This document shows positions 8,712-16,761 of a stretch of 64,000 nt of DNA, piece by piece. Each line of letters opens with the position of its first letter. The first letter of the stretch is position 1. This DNA is from Streptococcus sp. oral taxon 056 str. F0418 (GTDB lineage: Bacteria; Bacillota; Bacilli; Lactobacillales; Streptococcaceae). Under the pieces are notes generated by a model. It was given only the letters and a program-made list of their open reading frames with translations. It was not told the origin of the DNA and did no database searches. The stretch is taken from the NCBI RefSeq assembly GCF_000220065.1, contig NZ_AFQU01000001.1, forward strand, positions 1,632,001 through 1,696,000, given 5' to 3'. The translations under genes were made by a program, and so were the position numbers.

Positions 8712-8717
8712 TATAAT
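8712..8717 (+). promoter_or_regulatory. Candidate -10 element of the double-glycine peptide gene
   Basis: TATAAT at 8712-8717 lies about 72 bases before the ATG of the degenerate peptide gene. No consensus -35 is seen at standard spacing, so an activator-dependent promoter, as for many bacteriocin genes, is possible. Confidence 0.35.
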
Positions 8718-8788
8718 GATGATACAAGAAAAGCTTTCCTTGTTTGTGAATAAGGTAATGTAACAAACCTGTAAAAAGAGAGGATACA

Positions 8789-8980
8789 ATGATGAAAACA
8801 ACAAGGAATTTCACTCTTCTCACAGATGAAGAATGATGTGTTAACCAAGGTGGGTATATTATTACGTGGGATTACTATTTTGAACGCCCAATAGGATACG
8901 TACGAAACAAATATTCTGAAAGAAATATTTTAGATTATTTTGGTAATCGGGATGGTTTCCCAAGTTTAAGAAGATATTAA
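8789..8980 (+). pseudogene. Degenerate double-glycine (bacteriocin-like) peptide gene with in-frame TGA
   Basis: From ATG 8789, after GAGAGG, the frame reads a 22-residue leader (FTLLTDEE, stop, CVNQGG) and then a 41-residue aromatic and basic peptide ending in RRY before TAA 8978-8980. Counted back from the GG cleavage site, Phe is at -15, Leu at -12, Glu at -8, and the TGA (8834-8836) falls exactly at -7. That position is normally Leu in double-glycine leaders, and one base change from TTA gives TGA. The reading frame is otherwise intact. The next gene is a CPBP protease, a family that includes bacteriocin immunity proteins. The gene is probably an inactivated bacteriocin or secreted signal peptide; the mature sequence matches nothing I recognise. 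Confidence 0.65.
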
Positions 8981-9011
8981 GTTGGAAGAAAAAAATAATT
9001 TAGAGGTTTTT

Positions 9012-9716
9012 ATGTCTGTAAAAGTTTGGGGAAAGAGGCTATATCTGTTATTACTTCCCGTTGTGATTAATCTTTTATATATCAGAATTGGTTTGCGTTG
9101 GTTTTTGAGTGTGGTCAATAATGATTCTCCCATCATTTATGATTCAGTAAGACTAGCTCGGATTGCAGTTGATGTAGTTTTTATTCTGCTTTCAGTTTTT
9201 ATTTTTTATAAACTAAAAGAACTTGAAATATTTAAGCCTAAGTGGAAAATACGCCATTTTATCTATCTTGGCTTGAGTTTCCTTCTCCTTTTTTATTTGC
9301 AACATGCAGTTAGTTTTTTGAGAGGACAAGTCAGTTACAATCAACAAAGCATTGATTATATGATTGCCAGCAGTCAAGGAGAATACTTTGCGCCGTTGTT
9401 CTTGTTATCAACCTGCATAACTGGTCCAATTATAGAAGAGTTGATTTGTCGGGGGCTTGTCATGAGGACTTTTTTCAAAGACTCAAGGTACGGTCTAGAT
9501 ATCGTGGCATCTGGCTTGGTTTTTTGTATGGGACATATACTTGGGTTGCCGTGGTCGGTTTTAGATTTTCTGGGATTTTTTATTGGTGGAATGGTTTTTG
9601 CAGGACTATTTAGACTGACAAAGTCTATTGTTTATCCTATTCTTTTGCATGTCATTTGGAACAGTTTTCTTAGCTGGAATCTCATTCTAACCTTTATTTA
9701 TTTTAATATTTTTTAG
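9012..9716 (+). CDS. CPBP-family intramembrane metalloprotease, possible bacteriocin immunity protein
   Basis: A 234-residue membrane protein with about six to eight spans and the three CPBP/Abi motifs: EELICRG with Glu142, Glu143 and Arg147; CMGH; and HVIWNS near the C-terminus. An in-frame TTG at 8982 would add ten residues, but AGAGG before ATG 9012 supports the shorter form. Members of this family include PlnI-type self-immunity proteins and prenyl-protein peptidases. Its start lies 31 bases after the dead double-glycine peptide gene, so immunity to that peptide is the natural reading. It appears intact although the peptide is not. Confidence 0.8.
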   Translation: MSVKVWGKRLYLLLLPVVINLLYIRIGLRWFLSVVNNDSPIIYDSVRLARIAVDVVFILLSVFIFYKLKELEIFKPKWKIRHFIYLGLSFLLLFYLQHAVSFLRGQVSYNQQSIDYMIASSQGEYFAPLFLLSTCITGPIIEELICRGLVMRTFFKDSRYGLDIVASGLVFCMGHILGLPWSVLDFLGFFIGGMVFAGLFRLTKSIVYPILLHVIWNSFLSWNLILTFIYFNIF

Positions 9717-9771
9717 TGATGGATAGTCAGGCTCGGTGGGAAGCTTGGCTTTTATTTTTCAATCAAATAAA

Positions 9772-9800
9772 TTGCCCAGCTCTTTTGATAAGTTTATAAT
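9772..9800 (+). promoter_or_regulatory. Promoter of trhO
   Basis: TTGCCC (9772-9777), a 17-base spacer and TATAAT (9795-9800) lie 57 bases before the trhO start codon. Confidence 0.65.
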
Positions 9801-9857
9801 GGAATAGATGAATTAAAAATTCAGAAAATTTTATAGAGAAAAGAGAGTTGAAATCTT

Positions 9858-10844
9858 ATGGCAAAAGATATTCGCGTCCTACTTTACTACAAATATGTTC
9901 CGATTGAGAATGCTGAGAAATTTGCAGCTGACCACCTGGCCTTCTGTAAATCCATCGGTCTTAAAGGCCGTATCTTGGTGGCAGATGAGGGAATCAATGG
10001 AACGGTTTCTGGTGATTATGAAACCACTCAAAAATACATGGATTATGTGCACAGCCTTCCGGGCATGGAAGACCTTTGGTTCAAGATTGACGAAGAAAAC
10101 GAGCAAGCTTTCAAGAAAATGTTTGTTCGCTACAAGAAAGAAATTGTGCACTTGGGCTTGGAAGACAATGATTTTGATAATGACATCAACCCGCTGGAGA
10201 CGACAGGAGCTTACTTGTCACCTAAGGAATTTAAGGAAGCTCTCTTGGACGAAGACACTGTTGTCCTAGACACTCGTAACGACTATGAGTACGATTTGGG
10301 ACACTTCCGCGGTGCCATCCGTCCAGACATCCGCAACTTCCGCGAATTGCCGCAATGGGTCCGTGATAACAAAGAGAAGTTCATGGACAAGCGCGTGGTT
10401 GTTTACTGTACCGGTGGTGTTCGCTGTGAGAAATTCTCAGGCTGGATGGTTCGTGAAGGCTACAAAGATGTTGGTCAGCTTCATGGCGGTATCGCGACTT
10501 ACGGCAAGGATCCAGAAGTTCAAGGTGACCTTTGGGACGGCAAGATGTATGTCTTTGATGAGCGTATCTCTGTTGATATCAATCATGTCGATCCAGTTGT
10601 GATTGGGAAAGACTGGTTTGACGGTACTCCTTGCGAGCGCTATGTCAACTGTGGCAATCCAGAGTGTAACCGCCGCATCCTGACTTCAGAAGAAAATGAA
10701 AACAAGTACCTTCGTGGCTGTTCTCATGAATGCCGTGTTCACCCTCGCAACCGCTATGTGGCTGAAAACGGCTTGAGCCAAGCAGAAGTGATGGAGCGTT
10801 TGGCTGCGATCGGTGAAAGCTTGGAAACAGTGGTGGCTCAGTAA
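9858..10844 (+). CDS. trhO: tRNA uridine(34) hydroxylase TrhO (YceA/YbfQ rhodanese)
   Basis: A 328-residue cytoplasmic protein of the TrhO family, which performs oxygen-dependent hydroxylation of tRNA uridine 34 to 5-hydroxyuridine. The N-terminal acylphosphatase-like part contains [14 protein letters not shown] rhodanese domain (about 125-215) carries the loop CTGGVRCEK with Cys184 and Cys190. The C-terminus has the Cys-rich segment [15 protein letters not shown] and CSHECR, usual for long YceA proteins. Codon use looks richer in G/C than the neighbours, consistent with a conserved housekeeping gene. A short ABM-domain gene follows 15 bases later. Confidence 0.92.
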   Translation: MAKDIRVLLYYKYVPIENAEKFAADHLAFCKSIGLKGRILVADEGINGTVSGDYETTQKYMDYVHSLPGMEDLWFKIDEENEQAFKKMFVRYKKEIVHLGLEDNDFDNDINPLETTGAYLSPKEFKEALLDEDTVVLDTRNDYEYDLGHFRGAIRPDIRNFRELPQWVRDNKEKFMDKRVVVYCTGGVRCEKFSGWMVREGYKDVGQLHGGIATYGKDPEVQGDLWDGKMYVFDERISVDINHVDPVVIGKDWFDGTPCERYVNCGNPECNRRILTSEENENKYLRGCSHECRVHPRNRYVAENGLSQAEVMERLAAIGESLETVVAQ

Positions 10845-10859
10845 TAAGGAGAGATCCTA

Positions 10860-11168
10860 ATGGAAAAATTTTGTGTTTATGGGAAATTAATGGCCCAAGA
10901 AGGAAAGGTGCAGGAACTTACTGCTTACATGCAAGAAGTTGTCAAAGAAATGCAAAATCTTGACACTTGTTTCTGCTATATCTTAGGTGAGAAGGCAGAT
11001 GAACCCAACAGCATCTATATTTACGAAGTTTGGGAGAGCGAGCAAGCTCACAATGACAGTCTGAACTTGGAAGTTTTTCAAAATCTCATTGCAAAAGCTA
11101 GACCCATTATTGCAGGCATGGAAAATTTGCATAAGCTGACTATTTTTGATGGTAAGGCAAGTTTCTAA
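10860..11168 (+). CDS. Putative antibiotic-biosynthesis/quinol monooxygenase (ABM domain)
   Basis: A 102-residue protein of the dimeric ferredoxin-like ABM fold. It shows the pattern of a first strand, a helix (VQELTAYMQEVVKEM), a central CFCYILGE strand and YEVWESEQAHNDSLNLEVFQ, as in YgiN/YcnE-type monooxygenases. Such small enzymes act on quinols or reactive aldehydes. AAGGAGAG precedes the start and it is probably co-transcribed with trhO. A strong terminator follows. Confidence 0.8.
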   Translation: MEKFCVYGKLMAQEGKVQELTAYMQEVVKEMQNLDTCFCYILGEKADEPNSIYIYEVWESEQAHNDSLNLEVFQNLIAKARPIIAGMENLHKLTIFDGKASF

Positions 11169-11184
11169 ATTCCTAAGAAAAACT

Positions 11185-11220
11185 AAAAACTTTAGACGAT
11201 TCAAACGTCTAAAGTTTTTT
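11185..11220 (+). terminator. Rho-independent terminator of the trhO operon
   Basis: AAAACTTTAGACG pairs with CGTCTAAAGTTTT across a six-base loop and ends in a T tract. Confidence 0.9.
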
Positions 11221-11266
11221 CATTATTTATTTGTAGCTTAGCTTTTCTTTATAGAGTTTTGATTTT

Positions 11267-11294
11267 TTGTCCTTTCTTTATGATGTGATATAAT
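11267..11294 (+). promoter_or_regulatory. Promoter of the AraC-family regulator gene
   Basis: TTGTCC (11267-11272), a 16-base spacer and TATAAT (11289-11294) precede the AAAGGAG and ATG at 11326. Confidence 0.6.
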
Positions 11295-11325
11295 GGGCTT
11301 AAATAAATGGGAAAGGAGCAAGTCT

Positions 11326-12129
11326 ATGTCTAAAGCTATCATGGAAGAAGTGGCAGCCTATCTGCGTCAGCATGCAGATCAAGAGCTGAGTCTGACCGAT
11401 TTGGCTCATCATTTCCATTATAGTCCTTCCCATCTATCCAGAACTTTCAAGAAAAAGATGGGCTTTTCTATCAAGCAATATATGGAAGCTCTTAAGATGG
11501 AAAAAGGGATTCAGGAAATTGTGGAAGGACGGCAAAATGTGACTGAGACCTCTATGGAAGCTGGTTATGATAGTCTAGGCAGTTTTTCCAATACGTTTAA
11601 GCGGCATACTGGACTTTCGCCTAAAAAATATTATCAGGAATCAACCAAGGCTTATGATTTTATAGTCAAACAGCTGGATGAGAAGGGAGCTTTCTTGCAT
11701 CAGGATCCCGACTGTAAAAGTGGCAATCGGTTGACTGTGGCCTTATCTTATCCCGAGGGGTATGAGCCACGCATTAGTTGTGTCGGGCTTTTTAAAACCC
11801 GCATACCCAAAGAAGAGCCGGTTATCGGAGTAGCACTGAGTCAGGAGAGGCAGTTTATTTTTGAAAATGTACCGGATGGTCACTACTATCTTTTGGCCTG
11901 TGAATTACTGGAGGATTTACGCCTATCTAAAAACTATGTCTTGAAGCATAACTTTCGCTGGGGCAGTGATGAGCCACTCACCTTTTCAGGTCATAGCATC
12001 TATCAGGAGAAAATCAGCATGCGCAGGCCCTTGCCCAGCGATCCCCCTATTACAGTTAATCTTCCAGTTTTAATCATGCGTTCCCTAGTCAAACAAGCGC
12101 AATTGAGAATAAGAAAATTTTTATCCTAA
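11326..12129 (+). CDS. AraC-family transcriptional regulator
   Basis: 267 residues from ATG 11326, chosen for AAAGGAG at 11312-11318; a longer frame from 11293 would start inside the -10 hexamer. The N-terminal ~100 residues contain both AraC helix-turn-helix motifs (LSLTDLAHHFHYSPSHLSRTFK and ETSMEAGYDSLGSFSNTFKRHTG) and the closing SPKKYYQE. The C-terminal ~160 residues hold an unassigned domain that could bind an effector; this domain order differs from classic AraC. It is probably transcribed with the two small proteins that follow, whose genes it may control. Confidence 0.85.
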   Translation: MSKAIMEEVAAYLRQHADQELSLTDLAHHFHYSPSHLSRTFKKKMGFSIKQYMEALKMEKGIQEIVEGRQNVTETSMEAGYDSLGSFSNTFKRHTGLSPKKYYQESTKAYDFIVKQLDEKGAFLHQDPDCKSGNRLTVALSYPEGYEPRISCVGLFKTRIPKEEPVIGVALSQERQFIFENVPDGHYYLLACELLEDLRLSKNYVLKHNFRWGSDEPLTFSGHSIYQEKISMRRPLPSDPPITVNLPVLIMRSLVKQAQLRIRKFLS

Positions 12130-12185
12130 TTGATAAACTGATGATAGAGATTTATTCTCAGCTATAAAAAATTGGAGAAACAATA

Positions 12186-12599
12186 ATGAAATTAGACGTG
12201 TTTTTAAGTTTTAATGGTCAGGCAGAAGAAGCTTTTCGTTTTTATGCTGACCTTTTTCAGACAGAGATTAAGGGACTTGTCCGAGCCAGTGAGATGATGG
12301 ATCCAGCAAACCTTCCTGCAGAAAAACGGGATAAGCTTGCCTGGATTGCCTTAGATACGGAAAACTTAACCCTGCATGGTGAAGATGTAGGCATTTTTAA
12401 CGACCTATCTATTCCTAGCAATCATCAGCCCAATCAATGGTTAGTTCTGAGCCCAGACAGTAGAGAAGAAGCTGATGAGCTTTTTGCTAAGCTTGCTGAA
12501 GGTGGTCAAATTCTCTATCCTTTAGAGGAACAAGCTTTCGCAGAGTTTTATGGCCGCTTGATTGACCGTTTTGGTATCGGCTGGGATGTGATGAAATGA
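12186..12599 (+). CDS. VOC/PhnB-like family protein
   Basis: 137 residues beginning KLDVFLSFNGQAEEAFRFYADLFQTE, the hallmark of PhnB-like (3-demethylubiquinone methyltransferase-like) members of the vicinal oxygen chelate superfamily. The closing DRFGIGWDVM is also typical. Members are small dimeric cytoplasmic proteins of mostly unknown substrate. The gene starts after TTGGAGAAAC and stands ten bases before the TfoX-like gene, so the two form an operon. Confidence 0.82.
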   Translation: MKLDVFLSFNGQAEEAFRFYADLFQTEIKGLVRASEMMDPANLPAEKRDKLAWIALDTENLTLHGEDVGIFNDLSIPSNHQPNQWLVLSPDSREEADELFAKLAEGGQILYPLEEQAFAEFYGRLIDRFGIGWDVMK

Positions 12600-12608
12600 G
12601 GTAGAAGG

Positions 12609-12968
12609 ATGGCTTATAGTGAATCCTTAGCCCAGCAAGTCCGTGCCATTTTAGCTACTGAACTTCCTCCTCATGTTTTTGAAGAAGAGGTAGAAGAGAA
12701 GAAGATGTTTGGTGGTTTGGCTTTTATGGTCCGAGGTAAGATGACCATTACTGTGAGTTCGAGAAGTCAAGAGCTTGTCATGGTACGCATCGGTAAGGAA
12801 ATGGAAAAGCAAGTCCTGCCTAAAAATGGTGCTAGTGTGACGTTAATGAAGGGCAGGCTTTACCATGGCTATATTGATTTAGATGCCGAAGGACAAAAGG
12901 AACTGTCTTACTGGATCAAGCTAGCTTTGGCCTACAATCATGAGTTGAGCCAATCGTCTGAAACTTAA
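12609..12968 (+). CDS. TfoX N-terminal-domain protein
   Basis: 119 residues: KKMFGGLAFMVRGKMTITV and a Leu/Lys-rich C-terminus identify the TfoX/Sxy N-terminal domain family (YjhX/YjgA-like stand-alone forms). The streptococcal forms have no proven role in competence. PhnB-like and TfoX-like genes often sit together, as here. AGAAGG precedes the start. Confidence 0.8.
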   Translation: MAYSESLAQQVRAILATELPPHVFEEEVEEKKMFGGLAFMVRGKMTITVSSRSQELVMVRIGKEMEKQVLPKNGASVTLMKGRLYHGYIDLDAEGQKELSYWIKLALAYNHELSQSSET

Positions 12969-13179
12969 TAAAGAAAGAATAAAGAAGAAAGTCTAGCTAA
13001 ATTTTGATTCAGCAGGCCTATCTTCTTTTTTAGTACAAATGTTTATATACTTTTGCACTAGATACCCCGTTAATCGAGAGTCTAGAAGATTATTAGACTG
13101 GCTGGTATAAAAAATGAGTTTTACCTTACTATGATATGCTAAGAATAAGTAAAAACTATCCCAATCTTGTGATTTTAGG

Positions 13180-13185
13180 TATAAT
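13180..13185 (+). promoter_or_regulatory. -10 element of the small membrane peptide gene
   Basis: TATAAT at 13180-13185 lies 18 bases before ATG 13203, with AGAGGTG between them. A -35 is not obvious. The 230 bases from 12969 otherwise hold only a weak AAGAAGA/TCTTCTT stem with T run near 12983-13030 that could end the TfoX operon. Confidence 0.5.
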
Positions 13186-13202
13186 AGTAGCCAGAGGTGA
13201 TT

Positions 13203-13349
13203 ATGGGAATTCTATTATTTCTATTTCTTTTAGGTTTAATCTTTTTATTCTATTTTGTAGGTTTTATAATTAAGTTGATTCTAGGGATCGTCTTCTTTGT
13301 TATTGGTTTGGTGGTACTTTTATTCCTACTAGGTCGTTATCGAAAGTAG
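13203..13349 (+). CDS. 48-residue hydrophobic membrane peptide
   Basis: ATG 13203 to TAG 13347-13349. The product is almost entirely hydrophobic: a long Leu/Ile/Phe segment, one Lys at 24, a second hydrophobic segment, and the basic end GRYRK. It would span the membrane twice or as a hairpin with the C-terminus inside. AGAGGTG six bases upstream and TATAAT at 13180 support expression. No family recognised; a short phage-shock- or toxin-like membrane peptide are options. It precedes the DJ-1/PfpI gene by 43 bases. Confidence 0.6.
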   Translation: MGILLFLFLLGLIFLFYFVGFIIKLILGIVFFVIGLVVLLFLLGRYRK

Positions 13350-13392
13350 AATAAATGACTACTACGAATCAATAGAAAATGAGAGGAAATCA

Positions 13393-14001
13393 ATGTTAAA
13401 AATAGAGCAACCAATTACGATTGTTTCATTTCTTTTTGATGATTTTGAGACCCTAGATTTGATGGGGCCGGTAGAGTTTTTAGCTGCTTTACCAAATGTG
13501 GAGATGAACTATGTCTCTCTTGCTGGTGGTCTGATTTCTAGTCGGCAGGGTTTTCAAATCAATACAGAGCTCTTAGAAGATTTACCCTTAAACAGTATTT
13601 TACTTTTACCTGGTGGTCAAGGTGTCAGGAAAATGGTAGAGGATAAAGTCTTTTTGACTCGGCTTGAACGAGCTATCCAGCAGGCGGATTTAGTCTTAAG
13701 TGTCTGTACAGGAGCAGCTTTTTTAGCTCAGCTTGGTCAGCTCAAAGGGCGTCTCGCAACGAGCAATAAGAGGGCTTGGTCTTGGGTGACTTCGTTTGAT
13801 AGTGAGGTCCGTTGGCAACGTCAGGCGCGCTGGGTCGTAGATGGAAAGTTTTATACTTCGTCAGGTGTTTCAGCTGGAATGGATATGACTTTGGGCTTCA
13901 TTGCTGATTTTTGGGGGCAGTCTTTAGCTGAAGAATTAGCTCAAAAAGCTGAATATAACTGGCATCGAGAATCTGATCAGGATCCATTTTACGATAGATG
14001 A
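13393..14001 (+). CDS. DJ-1/PfpI family protein
   Basis: 202 residues of the class I glutamine-amidotransferase-like fold. LDLMGPVEFL at the N-terminus, LLPGGQG and the nucleophile elbow SVCTGAAFLA with Cys105 are visible, and SNKRAWSW follows. The variant with a Cys in VCTG resembles isonitrile hydratase-like and GATase1 members rather than the chaperone DJ-1. Substrate unknown. GAGAGGAAAT precedes the ATG. The first copy of the three-hairpin intergenic repeat starts eight bases after its stop codon. Confidence 0.82.
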   Translation: MLKIEQPITIVSFLFDDFETLDLMGPVEFLAALPNVEMNYVSLAGGLISSRQGFQINTELLEDLPLNSILLLPGGQGVRKMVEDKVFLTRLERAIQQADLVLSVCTGAAFLAQLGQLKGRLATSNKRAWSWVTSFDSEVRWQRQARWVVDGKFYTSSGVSAGMDMTLGFIADFWGQSLAEELAQKAEYNWHRESDQDPFYDR

Positions 14002-14008
14002 TAGAAAA

Positions 14009-14188
14009 GAGAGTGGGACAGAAATCGGTAATTCGTTAGAATTCGATTTCGTCGTCCCACCTCCGCACAGTTGAGTAGGGCTGTAAAAGCTGATGAAGTC
14101 AGCGTAGTAGAGCCCACTCAACCACTGCGTCTTGCTCGACAATCCAAAGACAATTGAGAGGCTAGGGATTTTGTCCCAGCCTCTTTTT
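14009..14188 (+). repeat. Three-hairpin intergenic repeat, copy A
   Basis: A ~180-base element shared almost base for base with copies at 25513, 54116 and 56494. Stem 1 pairs GTGGGAC with GTCCCAC and has an inner AATTC/GAATT stem. Stem 2 pairs CGCA..GTTGAGT.GGGCT with AGCCC.CTCAAC..TGCG and encloses a small AGCTGA hairpin. Stem 3 pairs GAGGCT with AGCCTC and runs into T residues, so the 3' end is a terminator. It follows the DJ-1/PfpI stop in the same direction. Confidence 0.9.
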
Positions 14189-14303
14189 GCTAAAGCGCTT
14201 ATTTTTAAGTGGAAACTCAGTGAAAATTTTCTTTGAATCATAGGTTGATAGGCAAATTATGATACAATAGAAAGGACAAATTCAGTAAGGAGAGAAGTTC
14301 GGT

Positions 14304-15065
14304 ATGATATTGGAAGAATTTGATCAAAATCGTAAGGCGATTATAAATCCAGAAGATCTAATTGAGGCGATTTCGGACTTTCCTTCCACGGCAGTTTCTT
14401 GTTTTGCAAGAGAAACTTTCAAGCGCTTATTAGAGAATTTTAATCATGAATGGATCACAACGACTTCGATGGCCAACATCGACATTCCCATTTATCGGAT
14501 TTTTGTAGGTGGACGAGAGCTAGCCTTGTTCAATGCTCCGGTCGGTGCTTCAGCTTGCGTAGCAATTTTGGAGGATTTGATTGCTTTTGGAATGAAAAAA
14601 ATGGTTTTATTTGGAACATGTGGTGTTTTGGATGAGGACATTAAGGAAACTTCAATCATCATACCAACGGCGGCCATACGTGATGAAGGGACTAGTTACC
14701 ATTATCAGGTGGCGTCTGATGAGATTGAGGTAAATGCTGATGTGCTGGACTGTTTGCTTAATTTTTTGGACAAAGCAGGAATTTCCTATAGCAAAGGCAA
14801 GGTCTGGACGACAGATGGTATCTATCGTGAGACGATAGACAAGCTTCGCAGGCGAAAAGATGCAGGTGCAATTTGTGTAGACATGGAATGCTCAGCTGTG
14901 GCTGCTTTGGCTGCTTTTCGCGGTGTATCTATCTGCCATTTCTTTTATGCGGCAGATCATTTATCAGAAGAAAAATGGGATATGAGAAGCTTGCCTAATC
15001 ATGCAAATTTAGATGAGAAAGATAAAATAGCAGATTTGGCAGTTCAAATCGCTTTAGCATTATAA
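14304..15065 (+). CDS. Nucleoside phosphorylase (PNP/UDP family)
   Basis: 253 residues of the purine/uridine phosphorylase family. Recognisable parts are [32 protein letters not shown] (phosphate/ribose site), [11 protein letters not shown] and [16 protein letters not shown], whose DMECSA motif carries the ribose-binding Glu. It cleaves a nucleoside with phosphate; base preference cannot be read, though the layout is uridine-phosphorylase-like. It is followed after seven bases by the ECF dual ATPase and then EcfT, so it probably processes what that transporter imports or a product of the SAM-hydrolase pathway. Confidence 0.85.
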   Translation: MILEEFDQNRKAIINPEDLIEAISDFPSTAVSCFARETFKRLLENFNHEWITTTSMANIDIPIYRIFVGGRELALFNAPVGASACVAILEDLIAFGMKKMVLFGTCGVLDEDIKETSIIIPTAAIRDEGTSYHYQVASDEIEVNADVLDCLLNFLDKAGISYSKGKVWTTDGIYRETIDKLRRRKDAGAICVDMECSAVAALAAFRGVSICHFFYAADHLSEEKWDMRSLPNHANLDEKDKIADLAVQIALAL

Positions 15066-15072
15066 AGAGAGT

Positions 15073-16761
15073 ATGATGAAAAAACCTATTATTCAGTTTG
15101 AAGATTTTACATTTCAGTATCAGGCTCAACTAGAGCCTACTTTAAAAGATATTAATCTAACTATTTATCAAGGCGAGAAAGTTCTGATTGTCGGACCTTC
15201 TGGTTCGGGAAAGTCAACTTTAGGTCAATGTTTAAATGGCATCATTCCTAATATTTATAAAGGGCAGGTCAAGGGTCAGCTAAAGATCCAAGGACAAGAT
15301 AGATTTTCTGATAGTATTTACGATAAATCTAATTTGGTTAGCACTGTCTTGCAGGATACGGATGGTCAATTTATCGGTCTTAGTGTAGCAGAAGACCTGG
15401 CTTTTGCGCTGGAGAATGATATGATTGAATTGTCAATCATGAAGGAAAAGGTTCAACATTGGGCTGAAAAACTGGAGCTTGCCAACTTTCTTCAACATCG
15501 ACCCCAAGATTTATCTGGTGGGCAAAAACAGCGAGTCAGTTTAGCAGGTGTATTGATTGATGAGAGTCCGATTTTACTTTTTGATGAGCCATTAGCGAAT
15601 TTAGATCCAAAAACTGGTCAGGATACGATTGATATGATCGACCAGATTCATAAGGAAGCTGGGACGACGACTATTATCATTGAACATCGACTAGAGGATG
15701 TCCTTTATCGTTCTGTTGATCGATTGATCTTAGTCAATGATGGACGGATTCTATTTGAAGGCCATCCAAATCAGTTATTACAGACAACGTTATTAAATGA
15801 AAATGGGATTCGAGAACCATTGTATCTGACTACCTTGCGTCAGCTTGGATTGGAATTGAATCAGATGGATTATTTGTCTGATTTGGAGAAACTTGATGTG
15901 CCAGCTTTGCCATTTTCAAAAGAAGTTAATATGGAGGTTGACTCTAAGGCTGTCTCCCCTCTCTTTTCAGTAGAGAATATTAGTTTTTCTTATGGTGAGC
16001 GTCCGGTTTTGAAAAATATTTCACTCCAGTTTTCAAAGGGGGAGCGGATAGCCATTGTAGGAAAAAATGGAGCCGGAAAGTCTACTTTAGCGAAGGCACT
16101 TTGCCAGTTTGTTCAGACTGATGGGAATTATATCTGGCGGGAAGAGGATATTAAGGCCGATTCTATTAAGGAGAGAGCAGAGCGGATTGGCTATGTTCTA
16201 CAAAATCCAAATCAGATGATTTCTGAAACGATGATTTTTGATGAAGTGGCTTTAGGACTGCGCTTACGTGGAGTCGCTGAAGAAGAAATAGAAGAGCGAG
16301 TCTTATCAGTTTTGAAAACTTGCGGTCTATATGAGTTTAGGAAATGGCCTATTTCAGCTCTTTCATTTGGACAAAAGAAGCGGGTAACAATCGCCTCTAT
16401 TTTGGTCTTGGGACCAGAGATTATCCTTTTAGATGAGCCGACAGCGGGGCAGGATCAGCGAAATTATACCGAAATTATGAATTTCTTAGATGAATTAAAT
16501 CAACAAGGTCATACCATTATCATGATTACTCATGATATGCAGCTAATGCTAGATTATTCAGATCGTGCAATTGTAGTGGTGGATGGGAAAATCTTGGCGG
16601 ATAAATCCCCTGCTCAGGTGCTGACGGATAAGAACTTGATTGCAGAAGCAAATCTGAAAGAAACTTCGATTTTTACTTTAGCTAAAAAGCTGGGTGTTGA
16701 TCCGCTAGCCTTGACAGAATTTTATATGCAAGAAAAAGGGAGAAGTCATGTTTCAAGATAA
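15073..16761 (+). CDS. ECF transporter dual ATPase (fused EcfA-EcfA')
   Basis: 562 residues with two complete ABC ATPase domains. Domain 1 has Walker [19 protein letters not shown] and [12 protein letters not shown]. Domain 2 has [18 protein letters not shown] and [12 protein letters not shown]. This fused form energises ECF-type micronutrient importers. It overlaps ecfT by 14 bases, so the two are coupled. No S component is adjacent; UPF0397 (6834) and the MptD-like protein (5176) are the candidates within the window. ATG 15073 or the next ATG at 15076 may be used. Confidence 0.9.
   Translation: MMKKPIIQFEDFTFQYQAQLEPTLKDINLTIYQGEKVLIVGPSGSGKSTLGQCLNGIIPNIYKGQVKGQLKIQGQDRFSDSIYDKSNLVSTVLQDTDGQFIGLSVAEDLAFALENDMIELSIMKEKVQHWAEKLELANFLQHRPQDLSGGQKQRVSLAGVLIDESPILLFDEPLANLDPKTGQDTIDMIDQIHKEAGTTTIIIEHRLEDVLYRSVDRLILVNDGRILFEGHPNQLLQTTLLNENGIREPLYLTTLRQLGLELNQMDYLSDLEKLDVPALPFSKEVNMEVDSKAVSPLFSVENISFSYGERPVLKNISLQFSKGERIAIVGKNGAGKSTLAKALCQFVQTDGNYIWREEDIKADSIKERAERIGYVLQNPNQMISETMIFDEVALGLRLRGVAEEEIEERVLSVLKTCGLYEFRKWPISALSFGQKKRVTIASILVLGPEIILLDEPTAGQDQRNYTEIMNFLDELNQQGHTIIMITHDMQLMLDYSDRAIVVVDGKILADKSPAQVLTDKNLIAEANLKETSIFTLAKKLGVDPLALTEFYMQEKGRSHVSR

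Noticed and set aside
8834..8836. TGA as a selenocysteine or programmed read-through codon in the GG peptide gene
   Set aside because: No SECIS-like stem is visible directly after the TGA, streptococci lack the Sec machinery as far as I know, and the position matches a conserved Leu, so a nonsense mutation is simpler.
9012..9716. CPBP protein as a CAAX prenyl protease acting on a lipoprotein pathway
   Set aside because: Possible by motif, but the neighbouring GG peptide gene makes an immunity role the better explanation.
12980..13031. Strong terminator after the TfoX-like gene
   Set aside because: Only AAGAAGA/TCTTCTT pairs over a long loop; too weak to list separately.
14303..14304. Frameshift or missing S-component gene hidden between nucleoside phosphorylase and the dual ATPase
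   Set aside because: Only seven bases separate the two genes; no third gene fits.
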